A DNA stretch of 16,418 nucleotides from positions 1 to 16,418 of the forward strand of contig CAINWJ010000047.1 of NCBI GenBank assembly GCA_903854455.1, in the 5' to 3' direction. Positions 1 through 6,516 of the stretch are shown here, piece after piece. Numbering within the stretch: position 1 is the first letter of the stretch; the number at the start of each line of letters is the position of its first letter. This DNA comes from Candidatus Peribacteria bacterium (lineage in GTDB: Bacteria > Patescibacteriota > Gracilibacteria > Peribacterales > Peribacteraceae). A program made the translations under genes and the position numbers. Below the pieces are notes generated by a model. The model was not told where the DNA came from, did not search any database, and saw nothing but the letters and a program-made list of their open reading frames with translations.

Positions 1-42
1 AAATCCTTGGAATCCTTGGTTTCTTTGGTTTCTTTGAAATCC
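1..42. repeat. 9-bp tandem repeat, family B (TTTCTTTGG/AATCCTTGG)
   Basis: Four to five degenerate 9-bp units of the form (A/T)(A/T)TC(C/T)TTGG run from the window edge to just before the stop codon of the first gene. The same word appears on the other strand at 8153-8175. No function is visible; it is intergenic filler of the same style as the heptamer repeats elsewhere in the window. Confidence 0.6.
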
Positions 43-46
43 ACCG

Positions 47-313
47 TCACTTCCCCTCCACCTCCTTATGCTTGTGCTTCTTATCCTTCTTCATTCCCTC
101 TACCGCAGCCAGGAACCAGTCGATGACGTAATCGATGGCACCGATGGGCTTGAGGACGATCGCCTCCACATCTTCTGACAGCGCCTCGAACCGGTCCGAA
201 ATCCGTTTGAGGGAGACTGACACGAAGATGAGGTGATAGAGCAGCACGATGAGCATCGCCACCGCGATGATCGCGAGGAGAGTCAAGATGTCGCTAAGGG
301 AGAGGACGGTCAT
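47..313 (-). CDS. Small single-pass membrane protein, unknown function
   Basis: This encodes 88 residues with ATG at 313-311 and TGA at 49-47. Residues about 8-32 form one strongly hydrophobic segment. It is followed by an amphipathic, charged stretch (SVSLKRISDRFEALSEDVEA) and a very lysine/histidine-rich tail (KKDKKHKHKE). The likely topology is an N-terminal anchor with a soluble, possibly coiled-coil cytoplasmic part, similar in outline to DUF948-like anchors, but I do not recognise a family. The gene is divergent from yidD with only 31 bp between the start codons, so the two share a control region. No Shine-Dalgarno sequence is seen. That the frame is real is supported by the sensible hydrophobic/charged layout and by its fit between the window edge and yidD. 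Confidence 0.7.
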   Translation of the reverse strand: MTVLSLSDILTLLAIIAVAMLIVLLYHLIFVSVSLKRISDRFEALSEDVEAIVLKPIGAIDYVIDWFLAAVEGMKKDKKHKHKEVEGK

Positions 314-321
314 CGGTTCGT

Positions 322-342
322 GGTAAGATGCTTCATCCTACC
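322..342. promoter_or_regulatory. Symmetric divergent promoter between the small membrane protein gene and yidD
   Basis: An imperfect palindrome (GGTAAGATG, spacer CTT, CATCCTACC; one mismatch per arm) places a -10-like TAAGAT (324-329) on the plus strand, preceded by TG-N. A TAGGAT (340-335) faces the other way on the minus strand. The start codons lie 15 nt and 21 nt downstream. Both genes may therefore be driven from one near-symmetric element with very short leaders. No clear -35 was found. Confidence 0.4.
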
Positions 343-344
343 GC

Positions 345-653
345 ATGACAAACCGCTTCCGCAAAGCACTGGCTACCGTTCTCGGCATTCCCGCAACGGT
401 TTTCATCGGGGTGATCCGGCTGTACCAGATGATCCTTTCGCCTGATCACAGCTGGCTGAAGCACCTCTACCCATACGGCTACTGCCGCCACGAACCGACC
501 TGCTCGCAGTTCGCGGTTGCATCATTGCGGTCACTCCCCTTTCCCATTGCACTTTGGAGAATCACGAAACGAGTACTGAGTTGTCATCCGTGGAAAAAGC
601 CATCGGATGAACGATTGAAGGTAGCAATTGCGAAAACGATGGATTTGAAATAA
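345..653 (+). CDS. yidD: YidD-family membrane protein insertion efficiency factor
   Basis: The 102-residue product carries the YidD signature: an N-terminal amphipathic/hydrophobic helix (residues 10-31, with LIRLYQMILSP-like sequence), CRHEPTCSQFA at 47-57, and KRVLSCHPW at 75-83. The three conserved Cys are C47, C53 and C80. YidD is a small inner-leaflet protein that assists YidC/Oxa1-dependent membrane protein insertion. The ATG at 345 sits at the start of the amphipathic helix and has no Shine-Dalgarno sequence. In many bacteria yidD lies between rnpA and yidC; neither is present here, so the gene is detached from its usual operon. The C-terminal tail after HPW lacks the common G-G-x-DPVP ending and is replaced by a charged stretch. 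Confidence 0.92.
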   Translation: MTNRFRKALATVLGIPATVFIGVIRLYQMILSPDHSWLKHLYPYGYCRHEPTCSQFAVASLRSLPFPIALWRITKRVLSCHPWKKPSDERLKVAIAKTMDLK

Positions 654-658
654 GTCTA

Positions 659-709
659 TGGAGCTCCTTAGCCGGACTTATCACAGAATATTCCGACTCC
701 GGTTAGGGG
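659..709. repeat. Degenerate ~50-bp repeat, copy 1 (downstream edge of the EamA gene)
   Basis: This stretch aligns over about 50 bp, with small indels, to 1701-1752, which encodes the C-terminus of the GIY-YIG protein. Its last 14 bp (ACTCCGGTTAGGGG, 696-709) are repeated exactly at 1650-1663. The stop codon of the EamA gene (705-703) lies inside it. On the minus strand it resembles a decayed GIY-YIG gene end, but the frame is broken. Confidence 0.55.
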
Positions 710-1593
710 GTATGAAAGCTTTTTCTCCTGAACAGCCAATCTTCCAAGGGTAATTCGGAAAGTATCATAGCTAAAAATATCAACAGACCACCGAAGGCGC
801 GGGAAGGAATGAAAATCTCTTGACCAAGAGTCCAGGCGAAAATAGCCGCGAACACTGATTCCATCGTAAAAATCAGCGAGACTCTTAATGTGGGCACAGA
901 TTTCTGTGCGATATTTTGGATCAAATAACCAAGCACTCCTGCAACGATTGATAAATAGAGAATAGCCCAAATGGCGGTTGCATTGCCGATCGCCAAAGAC
1001 TGATTGAGTATGAGAGAAACAAGTAAACAAATAATTCCTATTGTTAAAAATTGCTGAAAATTCAATATGTAGGCGTCGGTTTTGTTCTTCATCAACTTAT
1101 CGGTGTAGAGGATGTGAATAGCGACAGTTATTGCAGTCAGTAACGTGAGAACGTCCCCTATGTTCATTTGTTCGATGCCGCCAGTAAGGATCCACAATCC
1201 TGTTAAGGAGATGCACAAAGCAATGATGTTTTTCAGGTTGGGGATTCTCTTCTGAAATATGATGGAAAATAGCGGCACAAAGATTACAAAGAGTCCTGTG
1301 ATGAAACCTGAATTGGAAGCTGAGATATAGACCAATCCGGTACTCTGGCTGATATAGGCAATGCAGAGAACAATGCCAAGTAACATTCCCTGACGGAAAT
1401 TTTTGAATAGCTGTTTATGTTGGACGCAACATAAGATGATAGCCATCACTAACGCTCCAAGAAGAAATCTATATGCAAGAAGAGTCACTGGTTTAATATA
1501 GTTTTGAGCATCTTTAATAATGAAGAACGTTGCTCCCCAAAGAATTTGAAGTAGAAGCAGAGAAATATCAGGCAGATAACCTTTGTTAGTCAT
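703..1593 (-). CDS. EamA/DMT-family membrane transporter
   Basis: The 296-residue product is almost wholly hydrophobic, with about ten predicted membrane helices and the two-fold internal symmetry of EamA transporters. The first half opens with LLLLQILWGATFFIIKDA and contains GLVYISASNSGFITGLFVIF. The second half contains TLLTAITVAIHILYTDKL and the family-typical TLRVSLIFTMESVFAAIFAW. EamA proteins move small metabolites such as amino acids or nucleosides across the inner membrane; the substrate cannot be told from sequence. The ATG at 1593 has a -10-like TATTCT ending 7 nt upstream. Base composition is visibly more AT-rich than the neighbouring genes, and direct repeats (696-709 and 1650-1663) flank the gene. 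Recent acquisition is therefore likely, though this is inferred. Confidence 0.9.
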   Translation of the reverse strand: MTNKGYLPDISLLLLQILWGATFFIIKDAQNYIKPVTLLAYRFLLGALVMAIILCCVQHKQLFKNFRQGMLLGIVLCIAYISQSTGLVYISASNSGFITGLFVIFVPLFSIIFQKRIPNLKNIIALCISLTGLWILTGGIEQMNIGDVLTLLTAITVAIHILYTDKLMKNKTDAYILNFQQFLTIGIICLLVSLILNQSLAIGNATAIWAILYLSIVAGVLGYLIQNIAQKSVPTLRVSLIFTMESVFAAIFAWTLGQEIFIPSRAFGGLLIFLAMILSELPLEDWLFRRKSFHTP

Positions 1594-1600
1594 GGTGCAG

Positions 1601-1606
1601 AGAATA
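1601..1606 (-). promoter_or_regulatory. -10-like TATTCT 7 nt upstream of the EamA start
   Basis: On the minus strand TATTCT is followed by CTGCACC and then the ATG at 1593. This spacing would place the transcription start at or next to the start codon (leaderless). No Shine-Dalgarno sequence is present. Confidence 0.45.
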
Positions 1607-1649
1607 CGTGTTGAATGATTTTTTTGGAAGTTGCTCCGACAAAGTTCTA

Positions 1650-1663
1650 ACTCCGGTTAGGGG
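1650..1663. repeat. Exact 14-bp direct repeat of 696-709, upstream edge of the EamA gene
   Basis: ACTCCGGTTAGGGG occurs here and at 696-709, in the same orientation, bracketing the AT-rich transporter gene. The surrounding 1634-1670 is loosely related to the longer repeat copies. Confidence 0.6.
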
Positions 1664-1700
1664 AATCTATAAAAATCGCTTTCTGGAGCCATCAAAATCC

Positions 1701-1752
1701 TGGAGCTTCTTAGCGGAGCTTATTCAAGAATATTCTGGACTCCGATTTAGAG
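1701..1752. repeat. Degenerate ~50-bp repeat, copy 2 (inside the 3' end of the GIY-YIG gene)
   Basis: This is the partner of 659-709. On the minus strand it encodes the last residues of the GIY-YIG protein (SESRIFLNKLR and the TAA stop at 1712-1710). It shares the blocks TGGAGCT(T/C)CTTAGC, CTTAT, AGAATATTC and GACTCCG with copy 1. Confidence 0.55.
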
Positions 1753-2003
1753 TTGCCGTTCAGTTGGACGAAATACTCCTTCAGTTTTCGTCTGCCGCTG
1801 CCGCTTTTCCACCATAGCTCTCTGGTTTTCGCTTCTTTTGAAGTGGCGAAGGTTTCTGTGAAAAGGCATTTGAATGGTCTTCGATGTTTCGTAGCTTTTG
1901 AATGACCATTGTTGTGCTCGTTGAACCGTCGTTCAAAATTGTCTGTGAATCCCACATATGTTCTTCCATCTTTTAGGCTCTGTAATACGTAAACGTAGAA
2001 CAT
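1710..2003 (-). CDS. Stand-alone GIY-YIG family nuclease
   Basis: This encodes 97 residues. The product starts MFYVYVLQSLKDGRTYVGFT, matching the two-strand YVYVL...YVGFT core of the GIY-YIG fold. It continues with the conserved DNFERRFNEHNNG helix (catalytic-type Arg) and TKHRRPFKCLFTETF, and ends in a basic WWKSGSGRRKLKEYF tail. This is the short, single-domain UvrC-N/YhbQ-like type; such proteins cut DNA or act in repair, but most are uncharacterised. The frame is open upstream through the tRNA-Gly gene, but the domain begins exactly at the ATG at 2003, so I chose that start. Its last codons lie in a repeat that also flanks the EamA gene. It sits directly downstream of tRNA-Gly on the same strand. 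Confidence 0.85.
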   Translation of the reverse strand: MFYVYVLQSLKDGRTYVGFTDNFERRFNEHNNGHSKATKHRRPFKCLFTETFATSKEAKTRELWWKSGSGRRKLKEYFVQLNGNSKSESRIFLNKLR

Positions 2004-2076
2004 TATATTATTCGGGATTAGGTAGCGAGCCTCGCACAAGTTGATGTGGAATTGAGAAGGAGCGGGCCGCCTTCGG

Positions 2077-2087
2077 GCGAGCCTCGC
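2077..2087. repeat. Short palindrome GCGAGCCTCGC (also at 2025-2035; 10/11 match at 11257-11267)
   Basis: This is an 11-bp odd palindrome (GCGAG-C-CTCGC). It is present exactly at 2025-2035 and 2077-2087, both between the GIY-YIG gene and tRNA-Gly, and nearly intact in the gap after the Cys-rich gene. It has the style of a small REP-like dispersed palindrome. A TTCG-loop hairpin (CGCC-TTCG-GGCG) directly precedes the second copy. Confidence 0.5.
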
Positions 2088-2115
2088 TCCAAATTTGCGG
2101 AGCAAATTTGGAGCG
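2085..2115 (-). terminator. Perfect 13-bp hairpin overlapping the tRNA-Gly 3' end
   Basis: The arms 2085-2097 (CGCTCCAAATTTG) and 2103-2115 (CAAATTTGGAGCG) are exact reverse complements around a 5-nt loop. The right arm includes the last 7 bases of the tRNA, including the encoded CCA. The position fits a terminator or processing signal just after the tRNA, but there is no T-tract, so the role is uncertain. Confidence 0.4.
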
Positions 2116-2183
2116 GGTGAACGGAGTCGAACCGTCGTCACCAGGTTGGAAACCTGGGGTAATAGCCGTTATACGACACCCGC
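2109..2183 (-). tRNA. tRNA-Gly, anticodon UCC, CCA encoded
   Basis: On the minus strand the acceptor stem GCGGGTG (2183-2177) pairs with CACCCGC (2119-2113). The discriminator is T, as usual for bacterial tRNA-Gly, followed by a genome-encoded CCA (2111-2109). The anticodon arm is CCAGG-TTTCCAA-CCTGG with UCC, reading GGA/GGG glycine codons. The T arm reads ACGG-TTCGACT-CCGT. The D arm is compact and there is no long variable arm. The mature length is 72 nt plus CCA. The nearest promoter-like sequence upstream on this strand is the heptamer repeat at 2223-2256. Confidence 0.95.
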
Positions 2184-2222
2184 ATTCAGTTCAATGAACG
2201 TTAAGACGCGCTATCTCACGTT

Positions 2223-2256
2223 CATTCTACATTCTACATTCTACATTCTCAATTCT
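2223..2256. repeat. Heptamer repeat family A (CATTCTA)n upstream of tRNA-Gly
   Basis: There are about five units of CATTCTA, ending in a degenerate CTCAATTCT. Read on the minus strand, toward the tRNA, each unit gives TGTAGAAT, close to the -10 elements inferred for other genes here. This copy has no inverted partner, unlike those around trpS. Confidence 0.75.
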
Positions 2257-2301
2257 CCTGATCTGCCACTCAGCGACAGCACAAAATTACCGACTCCCTT
2301 T

Positions 2302-2568
2302 CTACTCTGTCACCGGCACCTTAATTCCGCGCGACTTCAGAATGTCCTTGATGGATTTGCCAGCGGAAATCTCGGTCCGCAGTTCCTGCTGCGTCATGCC
2401 GAGAGGCTTGGCATCACTGGAGCGTGCAGTGCTGGATGCAGAAGAAGTAGTCTCGCCTGTCGGTGGCGGAGTTAGATCACCGGGTTGACCTGCCGGAGGC
2501 TGAACTTGTCCGCAGCCAGCGAGGATTAATCCGAGAGTCAATGCGGAGAGGATAAGTGTGCGCTTCAT
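2302..2568 (-). CDS. Small lipoprotein with Ser/Thr/Pro-rich linker
   Basis: The 88-residue product has a lipoprotein signal: MKRTLILSALTLGLILAGC, with a LAGC lipobox and C19 as the lipidated residue. A low-complexity Pro/Thr/Ser linker follows (about 22-55). A short charged segment, LGMTQQELRTEISAGKSIKDILKSRGIKVP by content (residues 56-85), has a helix-turn-helix-like layout of the kind seen repeated in some extracytoplasmic DUF2680-like proteins; that likeness is weak. The ATG at 2568 starts a perfect signal peptide, whereas the open upstream extension would bury it. It is the last gene of the envelope cluster, 37 bp after the beta-repeat protein. No Shine-Dalgarno sequence is present. Confidence 0.82.
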   Translation of the reverse strand: MKRTLILSALTLGLILAGCGQVQPPAGQPGDLTPPPTGETTSSASSTARSSDAKPLGMTQQELRTEISAGKSIKDILKSRGIKVPVTE

Positions 2569-2605
2569 GGTGAGAGGAAGAAAAAAATACGGGAGGAAAT
2601 CGTGA

Positions 2606-3130
2606 TTACTGTCCGACGTAGATGGCGTAGCCGCTGGCATCCGTGCCGATGAACACTCCTTCGATGTTCCCGCTGACAACGGTCTGCGGACCCAGTGCGA
2701 CCATGGCATCTCCATTGACCTCGATATTGCCATCGACCTCCGACTGCTCGATCACGATGACACTCTGCTCAGACGCATTGACGTTACCGGCAACACGGGT
2801 ATCGGAAATGAAAATAGTTGCGCCGTCCAACGCGAGAGTGTTGCCATCCACTTCTGTATTGGTACCGGTCTCGGCATTGCGTGAAAGAATCATCTGGCTG
2901 CTATCACGAGCGATCACATCATTGAGAATGACAAGACCAGCCAATGTGCGCTGCTGCGTCCCCTGGATCTCCACAGTCTGCAGAGAAAGATCATCTTGCG
3001 CGATAGCGGGCATACTGGCGATAGCGCCGAGTAGAAGCAGTGCTGCCATCAATGAGGAAGCACGACGGATGTACGAAGGACGGAAAGAGAAGATGAACAT
3101 AAAAATGGGGGAAATATCGGAAAATATCAT
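2606..3130 (-). CDS. Secreted beta-repeat (bactofilin/beta-helix-like) protein
   Basis: The 174-residue product has a signal peptide: basic region around RPSYIRR (17-23), hydrophobic core at about 27-40, and likely cleavage after AIA (42-44). The mature part has no Cys. It is built of short beta-strand repeats with V-x-GN turns (RVAGNVNA, EVDGNIEV, VVSGNIEG), as expected for a beta-helix or bactofilin-like solenoid. The ATG overlaps the stop of the prepilin-fusion gene in a TAATG, which suggests translational coupling and favours this start; ATG at 3100 is an alternative. Function unknown. It probably works outside the membrane together with the fusion protein, whose C-terminal domain has the same SGN/AGN turn style. 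Confidence 0.8.
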   Translation of the reverse strand: MIFSDISPIFMFIFSFRPSYIRRASSLMAALLLLGAIASMPAIAQDDLSLQTVEIQGTQQRTLAGLVILNDVIARDSSQMILSRNAETGTNTEVDGNTLALDGATIFISDTRVAGNVNASEQSVIVIEQSEVDGNIEVNGDAMVALGPQTVVSGNIEGVFIGTDASGYAIYVGQ

Positions 3131-4782
3131 TATTGAACGTTGAACGTGCCGTTACCGGAGAAACGGAGCTGCTTCACGATGAAACGCGAACTGGAAAGAC
3201 ATTGAAGATTGACATTGCCGTTGCCGGAAATATCCAGGAGAGCATTGGCAATGTACAGAACACCATCAATATTCAGAGTACCGTTGCCGGAAATCGACAT
3301 CGTCACCGTAGAAGCTTTACTCTGATACATGGAGATGCCGGCATAGATTCCGGATGCAATGGGAGAGAGTGTGAGATTCGCATTGCCTGAAATACTGATC
3401 TTGTCAGTCGACTTGGCAGGAGCGTTGTAGATCATGACTCCCCTACCGGACACGACTGCGTTGCCTGAAATGGACAAGCCGCCTCCCTGGAGATAGTAAA
3501 TACCAGGATTGAGCGTTACGTGCGCATTCGCAGAAACCTTGATGCCACCGATGTATGTACCCGGATTGATCGTCACCGTCGAATTGCCGCCAATCTGTGC
3601 TGCGGAGAATGTTTGCGTCGGAGGACTCAAAGCCGGCACATCAGTCAGCGGGTCCCCAGTGGGCGCCATGCCTGGATGAACCGTTCCGACAACCTTCGCG
3701 TTCCATACCTTGTAGATCCCGGGGTCGCCTGCAATGTTGATGGATGTAGCAGTGATCTTGCTGCTACCGCTCATCCAGATCGCAGACGCATTGTCGGAAT
3801 CCACCACAACTGTTGCATTGGTATTGGTAATCAGCATGCTGCCGTTACCCGTCAGTGACAGCGCTCCCTGCGCCGTCGGATCCAGAACAAGGATGCCGAT
3901 ACTCTGCCGCTGCCAATCGATAGGAGTAATCGACTCGCTGTTCGCTGCCGATGATTGATTCCCCGAAGCAGATGCCTCATTGGATGCAGAACTCTGTACG
4001 GAGGTGTCCTCCTGAGATGTCGCCGTGCTGGACTCCGTATCATTATTGATCGAATGTACCGAAACAGAAGACTGGGTGGAGGAATCGGCATCGGAAGAAG
4101 CAAGTGATGAGGCGGAAGCGGAGTTGTCAGTACCAACACTCGTCCCGGCACTTTGAGTAGCCACGGAAGACTGCGTAACGTCTGACGCGGCTTGGGATGT
4201 GGATGTCGTAACATCTGATGAGCTGGGTACAGTATCGGGTGTGCTCGATGAAGAGACGGGCGGAATGCTGGAATCGATGCTGTGTGCGATATCGATAATA
4301 TCCTGCGTCACACTGACGACTTCGATGCCATCACCATCCAGAACAATAGCCGCCTGCAGACCATTTCTGGCTGTCAGAAGGATCACTCCACCCTGTACAA
4401 CCTTGCCGCTGATCTGAGTGAATATCGCTTCCTTCAACCCCGAAGGAGTAATAGAGGGAGGTAATGGGAATGAGACATCCGACGACGTATTGCGACCTGC
4501 GTATGACGATCCTTCGAAAAGAACCCCTTCTGCAACCCGGAAGCCCCACACAGAATCATGCTTATTCGATTGTGCAAATATTCTCGCAGAACCAAGACCC
4601 TGCACCACCGTCGACACAGCAACATTGAGATCACTCTGAGAACGGTAGTTGAGCACTGTCGGAAAAACGACGGTACTCAGAACGCCGGCGAGACCAAGTG
4701 CGATGGTGACTTCCAGAATGGTGAAGCCGGCAAAACGTGAGCGCTGTTTCACTCTGGAAACGGAAGGAGGAGACTGAACCAT
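3130..4782 (-). CDS. GspH/FimT-like prepilin fused to a beta-helix-like (DUF7305-type) domain
   Basis: This encodes 550 residues. Residues 1-19 form a basic prepilin leader ending in G19. Then F20-T-I-L-E24 starts the hydrophobic pilin helix, with Glu at +5, as cut and methylated by PilD-type prepilin peptidase. Residues about 46-165 resemble GspH/FimT minor pseudopilins (SARIFAQSNKHDSVWGFRV). Residues about 170-288 are a Ser/Thr/Ala-rich, probably unstructured stalk. Residues about 295-550 hold repeated (I/L/F)SGN(G/A) turns at 310, 439, 465, 498, 518 and 542, and the strings TINPGTYIGGIKVS and LNPGIYYLQGGGLSISGNA. These recall the C-terminal domain of some TadG/PilX-like pilus proteins. It has one Cys (C528). 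The predicted picture is a pilus-tip or cell-surface adhesive head on a flexible stalk. This domain order is unusual. It lies 23 bp after the DsbA-like gene. Confidence 0.85.
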   Translation of the reverse strand: MVQSPPSVSRVKQRSRFAGFTILEVTIALGLAGVLSTVVFPTVLNYRSQSDLNVAVSTVVQGLGSARIFAQSNKHDSVWGFRVAEGVLFEGSSYAGRNTSSDVSFPLPPSITPSGLKEAIFTQISGKVVQGGVILLTARNGLQAAIVLDGDGIEVVSVTQDIIDIAHSIDSSIPPVSSSSTPDTVPSSSDVTTSTSQAASDVTQSSVATQSAGTSVGTDNSASASSLASSDADSSTQSSVSVHSINNDTESSTATSQEDTSVQSSASNEASASGNQSSAANSESITPIDWQRQSIGILVLDPTAQGALSLTGNGSMLITNTNATVVVDSDNASAIWMSGSSKITATSINIAGDPGIYKVWNAKVVGTVHPGMAPTGDPLTDVPALSPPTQTFSAAQIGGNSTVTINPGTYIGGIKVSANAHVTLNPGIYYLQGGGLSISGNAVVSGRGVMIYNAPAKSTDKISISGNANLTLSPIASGIYAGISMYQSKASTVTMSISGNGTLNIDGVLYIANALLDISGNGNVNLQCLSSSRFIVKQLRFSGNGTFNVQ

Positions 4783-4805
4783 AGAGAGAATGGGGAACGG
4801 AAAAG

Positions 4806-5567
4806 TTATTGCTGAGCTGACTGGAGGAACGTGTCGAAGACCGCCTGGTACGTAGCGAAAGGATACGCACCGTTGATCTGCCGGACAGACCCGTCCGGAC
4901 CGTAGACCCAGAAACTGGGCGTACCGTTGATTCCCGCTTCACCGGCATCCGCTCTGTCACGCTCAACGGCACTCGACATGGCATGCGATGTCAGACAACC
5001 ACTGAATGCGGCTACGCTGATATCGATATTCGCGGCATAAGAGCGAAAGAACACCGTAGGATCGGCAGCTGCACTCCATTCTGCCTGATTGGCAAAAAGG
5101 AGATCGTGCATCTTCTCGAATGCATTCTGTTTGGCTGCACACAATGCGGCTTCAGCGGCGATATCCGCATTTCGATGAATGGAGGAAAGAGGATAGTTAC
5201 GGATCTCGTACTTCACCAATCCAGGAACAATGTACTGCTTCCTGATCCGGGTATATGCCTCCTCGAAGTAGCGAGCACAGAGCGGACACTCGTAATCCGT
5301 GAACTCGACAACAGTGATCGGTGCCGAAACTTTGCCAACGACAGGACCGACACCGGGTGTCGGGGGTTTGCGGGTGGCAGCGGCATGCAGAAGCGGATCA
5401 TCGATGTGATTGAGATTTTCTGAAACGACACTCGACGTGAGATGGAGGCCCTGAACGTTGCGGATCGTCACGAGGAGGAGGAAGCCGATAATAATGAAGA
5501 GCACCGCAAGGAGGATGACGAGATGCTTCGATCGGATGAACGGCCCGGTAGTAAAGAATGCTCTCAT
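4806..5567 (-). CDS. Membrane-anchored DsbA-like thiol-disulfide oxidoreductase
   Basis: The 253-residue product has one N-terminal membrane helix (about 15-35) and then an extracytoplasmic DsbA/BdbD-type thioredoxin domain. The active site is C94-P-L-C97 in EFTDYECPLCARYFEE, the cis-proline is P217 in GINGTPSFWV, and a helical insertion lies between them. C143 and C191 may form a second structural disulfide, as in some BdbD-like proteins. It would introduce or isomerise disulfides in exported proteins. The ATG at 5567 is preferred over an upstream in-frame TTG at 5591. The gene leads the envelope cluster, yet the two exported proteins after it carry zero and one Cys, so its main substrates are probably encoded elsewhere. 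Confidence 0.9.
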   Translation of the reverse strand: MRAFFTTGPFIRSKHLVILLAVLFIIIGFLLLVTIRNVQGLHLTSSVVSENLNHIDDPLLHAAATRKPPTPGVGPVVGKVSAPITVVEFTDYECPLCARYFEEAYTRIRKQYIVPGLVKYEIRNYPLSSIHRNADIAAEAALCAAKQNAFEKMHDLLFANQAEWSAAADPTVFFRSYAANIDISVAAFSGCLTSHAMSSAVERDRADAGEAGINGTPSFWVYGPDGSVRQINGAYPFATYQAVFDTFLQSAQQ

Positions 5568-5615
5568 GTTTGGGTAGAACAACGAACACAACAGTGCGAT
5601 CCGTTGTTTCCCGAC

Positions 5616-5621
5616 ATCTTA
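5616..5621 (-). promoter_or_regulatory. Possible -10 (TAAGAT) for the envelope cluster
   Basis: On the minus strand TAAGAT has a weak -35-like TTGCTC 16 bp upstream. It lies in the gap between the endonuclease-family gene and the DsbA-like gene. It would give a leader of about 40 nt to the ATG at 5567. The same hexamer serves yidD. Confidence 0.3.
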
Positions 5622-5667
5622 CTGGTTGAATATGCACGAGCAAGCGACCGCGCAACATTCTCGGCAA

Positions 5668-6510
5668 TCAGTGGAGAGGAAATGAAGGAACGAGCTCGAC
5701 GATCACTGCCCGATGATCGGATTCGCCTCGCTTCACGGTTGAGGAGATCACATCAAAACCGTGTCCCAGGATATGATCGATGGGGCGACGGTAGACCAAA
5801 CGGATGATGGGTGTTGTGCTGCAGGTGGGATCGAGCGAGGAGTAACGACCCAGCGAACGGAGGAACGGAGGAAAGTGCTTGGGAACAAGATTGAAATCAC
5901 CCAGCAGAATCATGCGCTTCGCAGGATTATCCTGAACGATCTGCTCGATCACCTGCATCTGCCGTTGCCACACGCGTCTCGTGCGAGGGATACGACGCAA
6001 GGCAGCATGGAGTCCGATAATGATCGTATCGCCGCCCATCATCGCCGCCACAACACCGCCCCCACAACCCGGCAAATTGGGAGAATGATCGATGGCAGGA
6101 ACGGCGACAGGAGCACTCCTTTCTCGTGTTGCCAGGAGCACTTCGACATGATCTCCGCTGTTCATGCGAATGCCGAATCCCGAATGAAATGACCGGAATC
6201 CAAGACGCTTCAGCGCTGCGATCAACGACAACCGCTGTTTCCGACCGAAGACCTCGGCGATGGCGAGAATATCCGGCTTCGCATCCCGAATGAGCGCGAT
6301 CGTCGGTGCGATGGTCGGATTTCTGACACGACCGTACTTCCGCAGGAAAAAGACGCTGGCATGAAGCCGTGCGCTGGATACGAGCTTGCGGGACGGTATG
6401 CCGAAACAATGGTTGTAGAAAAGAACACGAAGAGGGCTCTCTGAATGCTTGCCTGGAAGTTTCACTGCCTTGCGGATCCGATGGGATGCTCTGGAAACTG
6501 TAGAAATCAC
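5668..6510 (-). CDS. Endonuclease/exonuclease/phosphatase (EEP) family protein
   Basis: The 280-residue product carries the EEP (DNase I/ExoIII-like) motifs in order: LRVLFYN (N33), DILAIAEVFG (metal-binding E86), GLHAALRR (H168), LLGDFN (D205, N207), RPIDHIL (D245, H246) and RGESDHRAVIVEL (D265, H266). All catalytic residues are present. Members cleave DNA, RNA, phosphoinositides or other phosphodiesters; the substrate is not clear. There is no signal peptide, but the N-terminus is very basic. GTG at 6510 is taken as the start because a -10-like TAGATT ends 6 nt before it and no ATG precedes the first motif. It is divergent from the Nramp-related gene and 100 bp upstream of the DsbA-like gene on the same strand. 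Confidence 0.85.
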   Translation of the reverse strand: MISTVSRASHRIRKAVKLPGKHSESPLRVLFYNHCFGIPSRKLVSSARLHASVFFLRKYGRVRNPTIAPTIALIRDAKPDILAIAEVFGRKQRLSLIAALKRLGFRSFHSGFGIRMNSGDHVEVLLATRERSAPVAVPAIDHSPNLPGCGGGVVAAMMGGDTIIIGLHAALRRIPRTRRVWQRQMQVIEQIVQDNPAKRMILLGDFNLVPKHFPPFLRSLGRYSSLDPTCSTTPIIRLVYRRPIDHILGHGFDVISSTVKRGESDHRAVIVELVPSFPLH

Positions 6511-6516
6511 GAGGCA

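Noticed and set aside
2004..2141. N-terminal extension of the GIY-YIG frame
   Set aside because: It would read through part of the tRNA-Gly gene; the GIY-YIG fold begins exactly at the ATG at 2003.
2223..2256. Possible CRISPR array
   Set aside because: The units are 7 bp with no spacers; no cas genes are nearby.
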